A stretch of DNA of 64,000 bases from Verrucomicrobiaceae bacterium (GTDB lineage: Bacteria; Verrucomicrobiota; Verrucomicrobiia; Verrucomicrobiales; Verrucomicrobiaceae): assembly GCA_027487315.1 (NCBI GenBank), contig JAIYDW010000037.1, positions 1 through 64,000 of the forward strand. Direction: 5' to 3'. Position 1 is the stretch's first letter. The number at the start of each line of letters is the position of its first letter. The notes under the pieces are model-generated. The model saw only the letters and a list, made by a program, of their open reading frames with translations, ran no database searches and was not told where the DNA came from. A program made the translations under genes and the position numbers. Below, in pieces: positions 34,848 through 42,670 of this stretch.

Positions 34848-35116
34848 GTCGGGGGCTTTACACGGTGGCGGAGGTGGCGCGGTATCTGGGCAAGCGGCCG
34901 CAAGAGGTGGTGGCGATGATCGAGCGCGATAAGCTGCCTGCTTGCAACATGCCTGGTGAGAAGCGGCTGCGGTGGAAGTTCACGCTTCATGGGCTGCATC
35001 GCTGGCTGTCGAGTCGGTCGACGGGTGGGCCGTTTATGACGCTGGAGGAGCTGGCGTGGGAGATTGAGCGGGCGCAGGTGTGTGAGAAGAAAGAGGAAGA
35101 GGAGGTGGGGGTATGA
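34844..35116 (+). CDS. Excisionase-like helix-turn-helix protein
   Basis: The 90-residue product begins GLYTVAEVARYLGKRPQEVVAMIERDKLPACNMPGEKRLRWKF, the winged-helix layout of MerR-like excisionases, followed by HGLHRWLSSRST and an acidic tail. It could be the Xis that directs excision at ssrA, or another early DNA-binding protein. Its start is coupled to the previous stop at GGGGTATGA. Confidence 0.72.
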   Translation: MSRGLYTVAEVARYLGKRPQEVVAMIERDKLPACNMPGEKRLRWKFTLHGLHRWLSSRSTGGPFMTLEELAWEIERAQVCEKKEEEEVGV

Positions 35117-35379
35117 GCGAGCAGGGGATTTCCAAATCATGGAAGAAGTCGAAGGCGATGCGTGAGGTGATCGAGCGGCTGCGGGGTGGGGAGCGGTTGA
35201 TGTGGTGTGGGGACGCTGGGCCTGAAATCTCTGGGCGGCCGTTTTGGCCGCAGAAAAGGACGGTGCGGAAGATGCTGAGTCTGGGGCTTTTGGTTTGGGG
35301 TGAGTGGCTGAACGATACGCAGAAGCAATGCGGGATTCGGCCAATCGTTTTGGCGGCTAACAAGGAGGTGGGGGTATGA
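35113..35379 (+). CDS. Early phage protein, unknown, 88 residues
   Basis: A small protein starting MSEQGISKSWKKSKAMREVI. The segment RPFWPQKRTVRKMLSLGLLVWGEWLND suggests a compact helical or winged fold, perhaps a second small DNA-binding protein, but no family is recognised. It overlaps both neighbours by four bases and ends EVGV like the gene before it. Confidence 0.65.
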   Translation: MSEQGISKSWKKSKAMREVIERLRGGERLMWCGDAGPEISGRPFWPQKRTVRKMLSLGLLVWGEWLNDTQKQCGIRPIVLAANKEVGV

Positions 35380-35717
35380 TTCGGCGTCCTGTGCACAATA
35401 AGTTGGCCGGTGCGGTGCGGGCCAAGATCAAGCAGACGACGATGCGTGAGAAGGCGTGGCCGGTGGGGGTGCCGATCATGCTCTACGAATGGAGCGGGAA
35501 GCCGTATCGGTCGAAACAGGTGGAGGTGGGTGTGGTGGCGGTTTCGTGGGTGAGGGATGTTTGGATTCATCGGTTGGGCGATGAGATGTGGGAGGTGGAG
35601 GGGTTTGAGTCGCAGCAGGAGATGAATGCGTGGTTTCGGGCTTTGGTGAAGCCTGGGAAGGTGCTGAAGAGGAAGCTGATGCGGTTTGTTTTGGTGGAAG
35701 AAAGGGGGGTGGCGTGA
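35376..35717 (+). CDS. Early phage protein, unknown, 113 residues
   Basis: The product is basic at first (IRRPVHNKLAGAVRAKIKQTT) and then strand-rich with several Trp (MLYEWSGKPYRSKQVEVGVVAVSWVRDVWIHRLGDEMWEVEGFES). It may be a small beta-barrel protein. No family recognised. Coupled to neighbours at both ends. Confidence 0.65.
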   Translation: MIRRPVHNKLAGAVRAKIKQTTMREKAWPVGVPIMLYEWSGKPYRSKQVEVGVVAVSWVRDVWIHRLGDEMWEVEGFESQQEMNAWFRALVKPGKVLKRKLMRFVLVEERGVA

Positions 35718-36052
35718 TGGAGATCGATGCGGACATGAGAAGACGGGGGTGGTATGATGGGGGCGATGGGTTGGCGATGCGGGTGATCGTGGCTGGGGAG
35801 TGGGGGGCTTTGAGGGTGTTTGATGGTGGGGTGGGTGTGGATCCGCGTGAGGTGCGTGGGTTGGAGCTGGATCTGCTGGGGTGGGTGGTTCGGGTGGGGC
35901 TTCTTATCTCGCCCTGGCTGCGGCCGCTGGCGCGTGTGGCTTTTGCGTGGCCGGATGGGACAGGGTGGGGCGGGGTGTCGGCGGCGGTGGATGTGTTTGC
36001 GATTACGGTGAGGACCTGGCATGACGAAGGAGAGGCGTCGCACCTGTCATGA
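35717..36052 (+). CDS. Early phage protein, unknown, 111 residues
   Basis: The product starts MEIDADMRRRGWYDGGDGLA and has two hydrophobic strands (GLAMRVIVAGEWGALRVFDGG and LLGWVVRVGLLISPWLRPLARVAF). The frame is open before 35717, but ATG 35717 shares its A with the TGA of the previous gene, which fits the operon's style. Function unknown. Confidence 0.62.
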   Translation: MEIDADMRRRGWYDGGDGLAMRVIVAGEWGALRVFDGGVGVDPREVRGLELDLLGWVVRVGLLISPWLRPLARVAFAWPDGTGWGGVSAAVDVFAITVRTWHDEGEASHLS

Positions 36053-36306
36053 AATGGGGGCAACTAGAGCAGAGGGAGAAGAACGTGGCGATTCGTTGCG
36101 CGAAACAAGGGGCTTTGTTTTTTGGTTCTTTGATGGCCTTATTGACCTGGCTGGCGGGGGTCGAATTGGAGCGAGGATGGCCGCTGGTTGTGGCGCTGTT
36201 GCTGGTGCTGCTGGGACTCTGCATGGGGTTTTGTTTTGGGGCGGTCGTGGGCCTCGAGTACATTCGCCTTTTGCGCAAACAGAAGGGAGGGCCGGACTGT
36301 GAGTGA
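36049..36306 (+). CDS. Small phage membrane protein with two helices
   Basis: The 85-residue product has two membrane segments (GALFFGSLMALLTWLAGVEL and LVVALLLVLLGLCMGFCFGAVVGL) joined by a short loop, with charged ends. It could be a holin-like or superinfection-exclusion-type protein, but it lies among early genes rather than in a lysis cassette, so I do not call it a holin. It overlaps both neighbours. Confidence 0.65.
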   Translation: MKWGQLEQREKNVAIRCAKQGALFFGSLMALLTWLAGVELERGWPLVVALLLVLLGLCMGFCFGAVVGLEYIRLLRKQKGGPDCE

Positions 36307-36694
36307 GATCCCGCACGAGATCCGAGGGCTTGCGGCTGATTTGAAGCAGTTGGCGACGAAGCTGAGTGGGATGGTGCGTGGGATCCAGACGACGACGCCT
36401 GAGGCGAAGTCGGCGGTGCTGGTGGAGATGGCGGGGCTGCATGCGGATCTGAACCGGTTGCAATCGATGGTGGCGGCGGCGGGCATGGTGGGGGTAGTGC
36501 AGGCGAAGCCGACTGTGAAGGCTGAGGAGCTGGAGCTGCATCCGGCGCATGCGGGGCATGATGAGCGACAGCGGGAGCTGATGCTGGCGAGTTTGCATCG
36601 GTGTGGGGATCACACACAGGATCCTGAGGGTGCTGAAGATGGAGATCGCGCCGGAGAGAACTCGGGGTGTGTGAATGCGGGAGGGATGCTTTGA
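36299..36694 (+). CDS. Early phage protein, unknown, 131 residues
   Basis: Translation from GTG 36299 gives SEIPHEIRGLAADLKQLATKL, a helical N-terminal half with heptad-like spacing to about residue 65, then a His/Glu-rich segment (EELELHPAHAGHDERQREL) and a polar tail. A longer frame from 36188 would lie inside the previous gene. No family recognised. Confidence 0.55.
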   Translation: MSEIPHEIRGLAADLKQLATKLSGMVRGIQTTTPEAKSAVLVEMAGLHADLNRLQSMVAAAGMVGVVQAKPTVKAEELELHPAHAGHDERQRELMLASLHRCGDHTQDPEGAEDGDRAGENSGCVNAGGML

Positions 36695-36696
36695 TT

Positions 36697-37275
36697 ATGG
36701 CTGAGTACACGAATTACCAAGACTGGCAGATGGCGGTGGATCGCATGACGGCGGCGGCGTATGCGGCGGCTGGGGGTGGGTTGGCGTTTGATCCGAGGGA
36801 GGCGAGCCTGGGGGTGGGATCCGTTTTGCATGATGAGGAGGATGAGTCGTGGGAGGTGCGCCAGGTGCGGATCAACACGTTCCAAAACATGATGGATTTC
36901 ATCTGGCAGGACGGTCCGGATTTGCTAAAGGCGATGAAGCGGCTGCTGGTGATTACTCGCTGTGGGTCGCCGACGCATGTGGTGCACATGGATCAGACGG
37001 AGGTGGCGGTGCTCTTAAACGAGACGCGGAGTGCGACGAATGCGCGGGAAACAAAGGTGTGGGTGGAGTGGCTGGAGGGGAAGGGGTTCTTCGGGACGCG
37101 GACGCGGCTGCACAAGAGCGATGAGGCGAAGGCGAAATACGCGAAGGAGGCGGTGGGGAATGTGAGCCGACTTGGGGGGAAGGCGGCGGTGCGGAAGATC
37201 AGTGTTTTGAGAAAGCAATACGGTGCGGAGAACGCGCCGAAATCGAACAAACGAACCAAGAAAAAAAGGAACTAA
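36697..37275 (+). CDS. Early phage protein, unknown, 192 residues
   Basis: The product starts MAEYTNYQDWQMAVDRMTAAAYAAA and is helical and charged, with QVRINTFQNMMDFIWQDGPDLLKAMKRLLVITRCG and a Lys/Arg-rich end (KSNKRTKKKRN). The basic tail suggests DNA or RNA contact. It directly precedes the ParB-like gene and may belong to the same replication or partition set. No family recognised. Confidence 0.65.
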   Translation: MAEYTNYQDWQMAVDRMTAAAYAAAGGGLAFDPREASLGVGSVLHDEEDESWEVRQVRINTFQNMMDFIWQDGPDLLKAMKRLLVITRCGSPTHVVHMDQTEVAVLLNETRSATNARETKVWVEWLEGKGFFGTRTRLHKSDEAKAKYAKEAVGNVSRLGGKAAVRKISVLRKQYGAENAPKSNKRTKKKRN

Positions 37276-37277
37276 AC

Positions 37278-40202
37278 ATGAGTGCAAGAGATCAAGCGAT
37301 GGGACATAAAGCGGGCGAGTTTTTCACTCGCGGTGTGATGCGTATGATGACGGTGACGATGCCTGGGAGGGAGGAGCCGACTGAGGTGGAGATCATCGAG
37401 AAGATTCCGACTGGGGAGATTGATCCAAATCCGTTGAACCGGACGGAGTTTGATGAGGTGAAGATGGGGGAGATGGTGGAGAGCTTGATTGAGCATGGGC
37501 AGACGACGGCGGCGATCGTGCGGCCGAAGGCGGACGGCCGGCTGGAGCTGGTGGCGGGGGAGCGGCGGCTGCGGGGGTGCAAGCTGGCGGGGATTCCGAC
37601 ACTGGACTGTGTGGTGAGAACCTACTCAGATACCCAGGCGGCGGAGATCCTGCTCATCGAGAACCTGGAGCGGGAGGATTTGAAGCCGACTGAGGAGGCC
37701 CGGATTTACCAGCGACTGCTGGAGCTGAAGGATGAAAGCGGGGCGAAGCTGTATACGCTGGAAAAGATCGCGGCGCGGGTGCACAACGATGTGAGGAAGG
37801 TGGATCGGGTGTCCAGGGTGCTATCCATTTTGAATTTGCCACCACCCGTGAAAAAGGCGCTCGATGCGAATCAGATCGGGGTGAATGTGGCCTATTTGGT
37901 GGCGCGGATCGCGGATCCGGAAGATCGGAAGGAGGCGGGTGAGATGGTGCTGAAGGGGCAGCACGGGCAAGGGACGATGACGCGGGTGCAGGCGGCGGAT
38001 TACATCGCAAGGACTTTCCAGGTGAATTTGAGGTCGGCGAAGTTTGATCGTGAGGATCCGGACATTCTGAGTGAGGAGCAGAAGGCGGAACTGGGCTACA
38101 CGGGGGCATTTGGCCAGGCGAATGATGGAAGCTGTGAGCGGTGCCCGTGGCTGGCGAAGAACCATGTGGTTTATCGGGAGGAGCTTTCGACTAAGGGGCA
38201 GGGTGTGGCGGGAGTGGCACGAGGGAGTGGCATCGATCCTCTGACGTGCACGCGGGCCAAGTGCCATGAAGTGAAACTGGAGGCGCTGTGGCAGCGGGAG
38301 GCGGCGGTGTTTGCGAAGAAGCATGAGGCGGTGCGGGTGCTGACGCGGCGGGAGAGTGAGCTGGTGAGGAACTACAACGGGGAATGGGTCTTGCTGGAGG
38401 AGAAGCCGGACCATAATGATACGGGGGATTGGCAAGCGGCGCAGTCGGCTCCGACCTGGGCGAAGCTGATCAAGGGGGCGGGTGTGCCGCTGGTCGTGGC
38501 GATGGAAACGTTTCATACAGAAAGGAGTGGGACGCCGATTCTGGTGGTGGAGCGAGCGCTGGCTATCGAGGCGGGGAGAAAGGCGAGGCCGGAGTTGTTT
38601 GCGAAGGCTAAGGTGGTGGGTCAGTCGGCGTCCAAGGTGGTGCTGACTGAGGAGGAGGTGGAGGCGCAGAAGAAGCTGGAGTTTGAACGGAAGGTCGATG
38701 CGGCGGTGGATGCGCGGCTGAAGCGTGTGGTGCTGGAGGAGCTGCTGAAGAGCATCGGTAGTGGGGGGTTGGCGCTGGATGGGTATCGGGGGCTGTTCGA
38801 TAGCATCAGCCGGAATGTGGATCACATGGGGTTGCTGGCGACGTGGGTGCTGCCTGGGCACACGGATGAGGATGAGTGGCCTGAGAAGGATTTTGCGGTG
38901 TATCTGAGTGCCATCAATGCTGATGGTCTGCTGGCGCTGTGTGCGGTCGCGTCGGTGGTGGACGATGTGATGTATTCGGGGCCGGATGGGGCGGAGGATT
39001 TTCAGACGCTGGCGAAGGCGCAGGGGATGGACATCAAGGCGATCCGGAAGCGGGTGGAGAAGGAGGTGAAGAGGAAGCTGGAGGCTGAGGCGAAGGCGGC
39101 TGAGGCTGGGGAGAAGGAGAAGGTGCAGCGGGAGAATCGGAATGCGATGGAGGAGATTCAGAGGCGGACGATTTTGGAGGGAAAGAGCATCCCGGCTGAG
39201 CCTGGGGAGTGGGTGTATGGGCATGAGCTGCTGGAGCAGCTGAAGCCGCACCTGGGCGGGAATGTGGAGGGTGGTAACTGGCTGGCGGTGTTGGCGGGGA
39301 TGGCGGTGAGAAAGAGTCAGCCGAATGAGCATGGGGTGTATCTGGATACGCGCAGTCCGGAGCCGCTGAAGTGGAAGGGGGCGAAGAAGAAGGATGGGGT
39401 GAATCTTGATTTGGCGCTCGATGAGGAGAATGGGACCTGGCATGTAGGGTATAACTATCAGACGGGTGATCGGAGTGGTGGAGGTGGGCCGAGAATGCGG
39501 GATGCCTTTGCGACGAGAGAGGAGGCAATCGCTGATGGTTTGAGGACCTTGTGCACTGTGGTGAAGGTGGGGGCGATCTTCAACGTGCTGGATGAGCTGC
39601 GGGAGGTGCTGATGGATGCGTGCCCGGTGCTGAGTGCGGGGAGAACGGTGGATGAAGCGGCTGAGAAGGTGGTGGACGTCGATGATCCAAGGGTGGCTTT
39701 GAAGATGCGGTGTCGGGAGTGGCGGGCGGAGAATCCTCATGCGGGTGCGATGGCGATGGCCGATGCGCTGGGTCTGGAGCAAGATGAGGCGTTTGGGATC
39801 GTGGATGAGCTGATCGATGAGGACTATCAGGGGGCGCAAGACAAGATCGCGGAGATCGAGGCGCGGGAGGTGCCTGGGAAGGGGAAGGCGAAAGAGCAGC
39901 TTTTCGATTGTGAGAAGTGCGGTGGTAAGAACTTCACGAAGCGAGGGCTGAAGGCGCATCTGTGTGAGGTAAGGAAGGCCAGGAACGAAGCGAACGCGGC
40001 TGAGGTGGTGGCGGAAGAGGTGCCTGAGACGGGCAAGCGGGGGGCGATGCCTGAGGCGGAGAAGGTGGCGTGGGAGAGCTACCTGGAGACGGGGAGCATC
40101 GATAAGGCAGCGAAGGCGGCTGGACTGGCGGTGGATACGGTCAAGAACTGGCACAAGCGGCGGAAGTGGAAGGCGCTGCGGTTGGCGACCGTGGGTGGGT
40201 GA
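37278..40202 (+). CDS. Large ParB-like protein with zinc finger and C-terminal helix-turn-helix
   Basis: A 974-residue protein. The ParB/Spo0J nuclease-like domain spans about 40-130 (GEIDPNPLNRTEFDEVKMGEMVESLIEHGQ, then LVAGERRLRGCKLAGI and ENLEREDLKPTEEARIYQ). A KorB-like helix-turn-helix region follows to about 250 (TLEKIAARVHNDVRKVDRV). Cys pairs at CERCPWLAKN and CTRAKCHEVK suggest a metal site. A long helical middle leads to a C2HC finger (CEKCGGKNFTKRGLKAHLC, about 877-895) and a terminase-small-like helix-turn-helix (GSIDKAAKAAGLAVDTVKNWHKRRKWKAL) at the very end. It could act in phage genome partition, replication or host takeover. No ParA is nearby. Confidence 0.82.
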   Translation: MSARDQAMGHKAGEFFTRGVMRMMTVTMPGREEPTEVEIIEKIPTGEIDPNPLNRTEFDEVKMGEMVESLIEHGQTTAAIVRPKADGRLELVAGERRLRGCKLAGIPTLDCVVRTYSDTQAAEILLIENLEREDLKPTEEARIYQRLLELKDESGAKLYTLEKIAARVHNDVRKVDRVSRVLSILNLPPPVKKALDANQIGVNVAYLVARIADPEDRKEAGEMVLKGQHGQGTMTRVQAADYIARTFQVNLRSAKFDREDPDILSEEQKAELGYTGAFGQANDGSCERCPWLAKNHVVYREELSTKGQGVAGVARGSGIDPLTCTRAKCHEVKLEALWQREAAVFAKKHEAVRVLTRRESELVRNYNGEWVLLEEKPDHNDTGDWQAAQSAPTWAKLIKGAGVPLVVAMETFHTERSGTPILVVERALAIEAGRKARPELFAKAKVVGQSASKVVLTEEEVEAQKKLEFERKVDAAVDARLKRVVLEELLKSIGSGGLALDGYRGLFDSISRNVDHMGLLATWVLPGHTDEDEWPEKDFAVYLSAINADGLLALCAVASVVDDVMYSGPDGAEDFQTLAKAQGMDIKAIRKRVEKEVKRKLEAEAKAAEAGEKEKVQRENRNAMEEIQRRTILEGKSIPAEPGEWVYGHELLEQLKPHLGGNVEGGNWLAVLAGMAVRKSQPNEHGVYLDTRSPEPLKWKGAKKKDGVNLDLALDEENGTWHVGYNYQTGDRSGGGGPRMRDAFATREEAIADGLRTLCTVVKVGAIFNVLDELREVLMDACPVLSAGRTVDEAAEKVVDVDDPRVALKMRCREWRAENPHAGAMAMADALGLEQDEAFGIVDELIDEDYQGAQDKIAEIEAREVPGKGKAKEQLFDCEKCGGKNFTKRGLKAHLCEVRKARNEANAAEVVAEEVPETGKRGAMPEAEKVAWESYLETGSIDKAAKAAGLAVDTVKNWHKRRKWKALRLATVGG

Positions 40203-40344
40203 ACGTGACTTTCCCGAGGCCTCCGGCGTGTGTCGGTCGGTCGCGCTACCGCCTGCCGAGACTCCAATGCTTAGCGACTGTGTGTCGGGGTCTGGGTGGG
40301 CGGGGCAGGGATCTAACGGAAGCTGTGACGATAGTGAAGCATTT

Positions 40345-40698
40345 ATGAAAACTGAGTTTGATAAGGAAGTGGAAGCGGAGCCTTGCGCGTGCCGGGATTG
40401 GGCGCGTGATGGGCGGGATGGGATGAGCGTGCATCATCCAAAGTGCGAGCATCACAAGCCTGCGCTGGCGGATCCGAGGTATGCGCGATTCGGGGAGCTG
40501 ATGTGGGCCTACATTGTGAAGCAGGGCGGGGACTTTTGCGGGGAGGAGATCAGTGAGGATGTGCTGCCGTTGGCGATGGCGGCGGGCCTGTGTGAGAAGG
40601 TGGCGTATGATCCGGCGATACACGGTGAGGGCATCGAGGCGGATGTGGGGTCGGAGATTTGGTATTGGGGCGATAGTGTCCGGGGCGGAGATGTTTGA
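40345..40698 (+). CDS. Phage Cys/His-rich protein, unknown
   Basis: The product (117 residues) contains CACRDWARDGRDGMSVHHPKCEHH, where four or five Cys/His could bind zinc, followed by a helical part (FGELMWAYIVKQGGDFCGEEI). GTG 40195 would add 50 residues that overlap the ParB-like gene; the ATG at 40345 is more natural but leaves 142 bp without a gene. That gap holds no other feature I can see. Confidence 0.65.
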   Translation: MKTEFDKEVEAEPCACRDWARDGRDGMSVHHPKCEHHKPALADPRYARFGELMWAYIVKQGGDFCGEEISEDVLPLAMAAGLCEKVAYDPAIHGEGIEADVGSEIWYWGDSVRGGDV

Positions 40699-40719
40699 GA
40701 GGAAATTGATGGGATTTTT

Positions 40720-41517
40720 ATGAGCCGACGCGCTGTCATGCGATACTATGGGGGGAAGCACCGGATCTCTGCGGAGATCGTGGCGCTGATGCCTGCGCAT
40801 GCGGTTTATGTGGAGCCGTTTGGCGGGGCGGCGAGTGTGCTGCTGGCAAAGACGCGGTGTGCCTGCGAGGTTTACAATGATCTCAATGGGGAGGTGGTAA
40901 ATGTGTTTCGGGTGCTGCGCGATTCGCAGGAGGCGCTGCTGCGGGGGCTGGCGCTGACGCCGTATGCGAGGGAGGAGTATCTGCGGGCCTACGAGGTGAC
41001 GAGTGATCCGATCGAGGCGGCGCGGCGGTTTGTGTTTCGTTCCAATGCTGGGATCGGGTCTGATGCAGGACGGCGGAAGAGTGGTTTTAGAAACAGTCTC
41101 GACGATGGGAAGTATGCGCATGCGATGCCTTGGGCGGGCCTGCCTGGGGCGCTGGTGGAGGTCTGTGAAAGGTTGCAAGGGGTGATCATCGAGTGTCGAG
41201 ATGCGGTGGCGGTGATGAGGCAATACGATGGGGCGGAGACACTGCATTATGTGGATCCACCGTACCTTGCGAGCAGTCGGAAGCGGAAGACGAAGGCTTA
41301 CTCGTTCGAGATGCTGGCGGATGAGGAGCATGAGGTGCTGCTGGACGTGGTGAAAGGTTTGAGGGGGCGGGTGATCGTGAGTGGGTATGAGACGAAGCTT
41401 TATGAGGCGGCTTTGACTGGCTGGTGGAAACGCTGCTTTGCGGCGCGGGATCAGACGAATGGTGCGCGAAGTGAGGTGGTGTGGATGAACTTCGAACCGG
41501 AGGCGCGGTTGTTTTGA
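40720..41517 (+). CDS. Dam-type DNA adenine methyltransferase (D12 class)
   Basis: The 265-residue enzyme has the SAM-binding start RYYGGKHRISAEIVALMPAHAVYVEPFGGAASVLLAK and the catalytic motif HYVDPPYLASSRK near residue 180, in the alpha-group order of Dam-like enzymes. It would methylate adenine N6, probably in GATC or a related site. Phage copies often protect against host restriction or time packaging. No partner endonuclease is adjacent, so it is an orphan methylase. Confidence 0.93.
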   Translation: MSRRAVMRYYGGKHRISAEIVALMPAHAVYVEPFGGAASVLLAKTRCACEVYNDLNGEVVNVFRVLRDSQEALLRGLALTPYAREEYLRAYEVTSDPIEAARRFVFRSNAGIGSDAGRRKSGFRNSLDDGKYAHAMPWAGLPGALVEVCERLQGVIIECRDAVAVMRQYDGAETLHYVDPPYLASSRKRKTKAYSFEMLADEEHEVLLDVVKGLRGRVIVSGYETKLYEAALTGWWKRCFAARDQTNGARSEVVWMNFEPEARLF

Positions 41518-41518
41518 T

Positions 41519-42670
41519 ATGATGACGATCATTGAACGAGCGCAGCGACTGCTGGACACGCGACCTGGGGCGGTGGCGGGTCAAGGGGGGCATGTGACGA
41601 CGTTCAGTGTGGCGTGTGTTTTGGTGCATGGGTTTGGGCTTGAGCCTGAGGAGGCGATGCCGTTGATGCAAAGCTGGAACAACAAGTGCGATCCGCCGTG
41701 GAAGGATCGGGATTTGATGCACAAGCTGGTGTCGGCGCGGAATGCGGTGCATAAGGAGGAGCGGGGCTACCTGCTGAAGGGTGGCGAGGATAAGGGGAGG
41801 GTGGATGCGTGGAAGCCGCAGGAGAAGCGGGTGAAGAAGGAGTATGAGGTGGAGACGCTCAGGGCCCTGCAGCATCCGGATCTGCCGCCGACCTGGAATG
41901 ATTGGCTGCTGTGGCTGCGTGCGCGATCGCCGATCGATCCGAAGGGGGTGGATCCTGGGGCGTTCCTGGATGCGCTCTATGAGCCGGGGGATTGTGTGAT
42001 GTGCTTTGAGAACATGCGGACGAATGGGGACTGGATGCGCTGGGTGGGAAAGGGGTGGTTTCAACTCGGGAAGGTGCCGGGCAAGAAGGCGGTGCCTGGG
42101 AAGCTGCCTGAGGGGACGCGGGAGGGGATGTGCTTTCTGATGCAGCCGGTGGATGGGCAGTGGCGGCCGGTGGTGGGGACGGCGAAGATGAGCCGTCGAA
42201 CCAAGGCGAGTGTGACACGGTGGCCGTTCATTTTACTCGAGAGCGATAAGGCGCCTCATCCGCTGTGGCTCAATGCTCTGGCCCAGGCGAAGATCCGGGT
42301 GGTGGCGATCGTGACGAGTGGCGGTCGCAGTCTGCATGCGGTCGTGCGACTGGATAAGGGGACTGAAGAGGAGCTTCAGGCGGAGCTGCAAAACCCGAAT
42401 GCGCGGGAGGTTTTGACGGTTCTCGGCTGTGATGCGCAAGCTATGCAGAGCCTGGTCTATCCGCGTCTGCCGGGTGTGTGGCGGGAGGGGAAACTGGTCA
42501 GTGAGCGCGGTGGGGATGGGAAGGCGAAGCGGGATGCGCACGGGAAGTGTGTGATGAAGTTTGAGCCGTTCGAACATGGGCGGCGCAACCAACGGTTGAT
42601 CTATTTTAATCCGCGGCCGGATAAGGGTCGCAGCATGATGGAGGGGGCAATATTTGAGCACGAACAATGA
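41519..42670 (+). CDS. Phage primase of the archaeo-eukaryotic type (AEP-like)
   Basis: The 383-residue product starts with a helical PriCT-like domain (TFSVACVLVHGFGLEPEEAMPLMQSWNNKCDPPWKDRDLMHKLVSAR). The second half has WPFILLESDKAPHPLWLNALAQAKIRVVAIVTSGGRSLHAVVRLD, the acid-strand and Ser-Gly-Gly-x-Ser-x-His layout of archaeo-eukaryotic-type primases. The domain order is reversed compared with common primase-PriCT proteins. It should make primers for phage replication together with the overlapping helicase gene. Confidence 0.8.
   Translation: MMTIIERAQRLLDTRPGAVAGQGGHVTTFSVACVLVHGFGLEPEEAMPLMQSWNNKCDPPWKDRDLMHKLVSARNAVHKEERGYLLKGGEDKGRVDAWKPQEKRVKKEYEVETLRALQHPDLPPTWNDWLLWLRARSPIDPKGVDPGAFLDALYEPGDCVMCFENMRTNGDWMRWVGKGWFQLGKVPGKKAVPGKLPEGTREGMCFLMQPVDGQWRPVVGTAKMSRRTKASVTRWPFILLESDKAPHPLWLNALAQAKIRVVAIVTSGGRSLHAVVRLDKGTEEELQAELQNPNAREVLTVLGCDAQAMQSLVYPRLPGVWREGKLVSERGGDGKAKRDAHGKCVMKFEPFEHGRRNQRLIYFNPRPDKGRSMMEGAIFEHEQ

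Noticed and set aside
36049-36306. Calling the two-helix membrane protein a holin
   Set aside because: It lies among early genes with no endolysin nearby; two helices alone are not enough.
37821-40154. 777-codon minus-strand frame opposite the ParB-like gene
   Set aside because: His/Arg/Leu-rich shadow of the plus-strand gene; no domain pattern.
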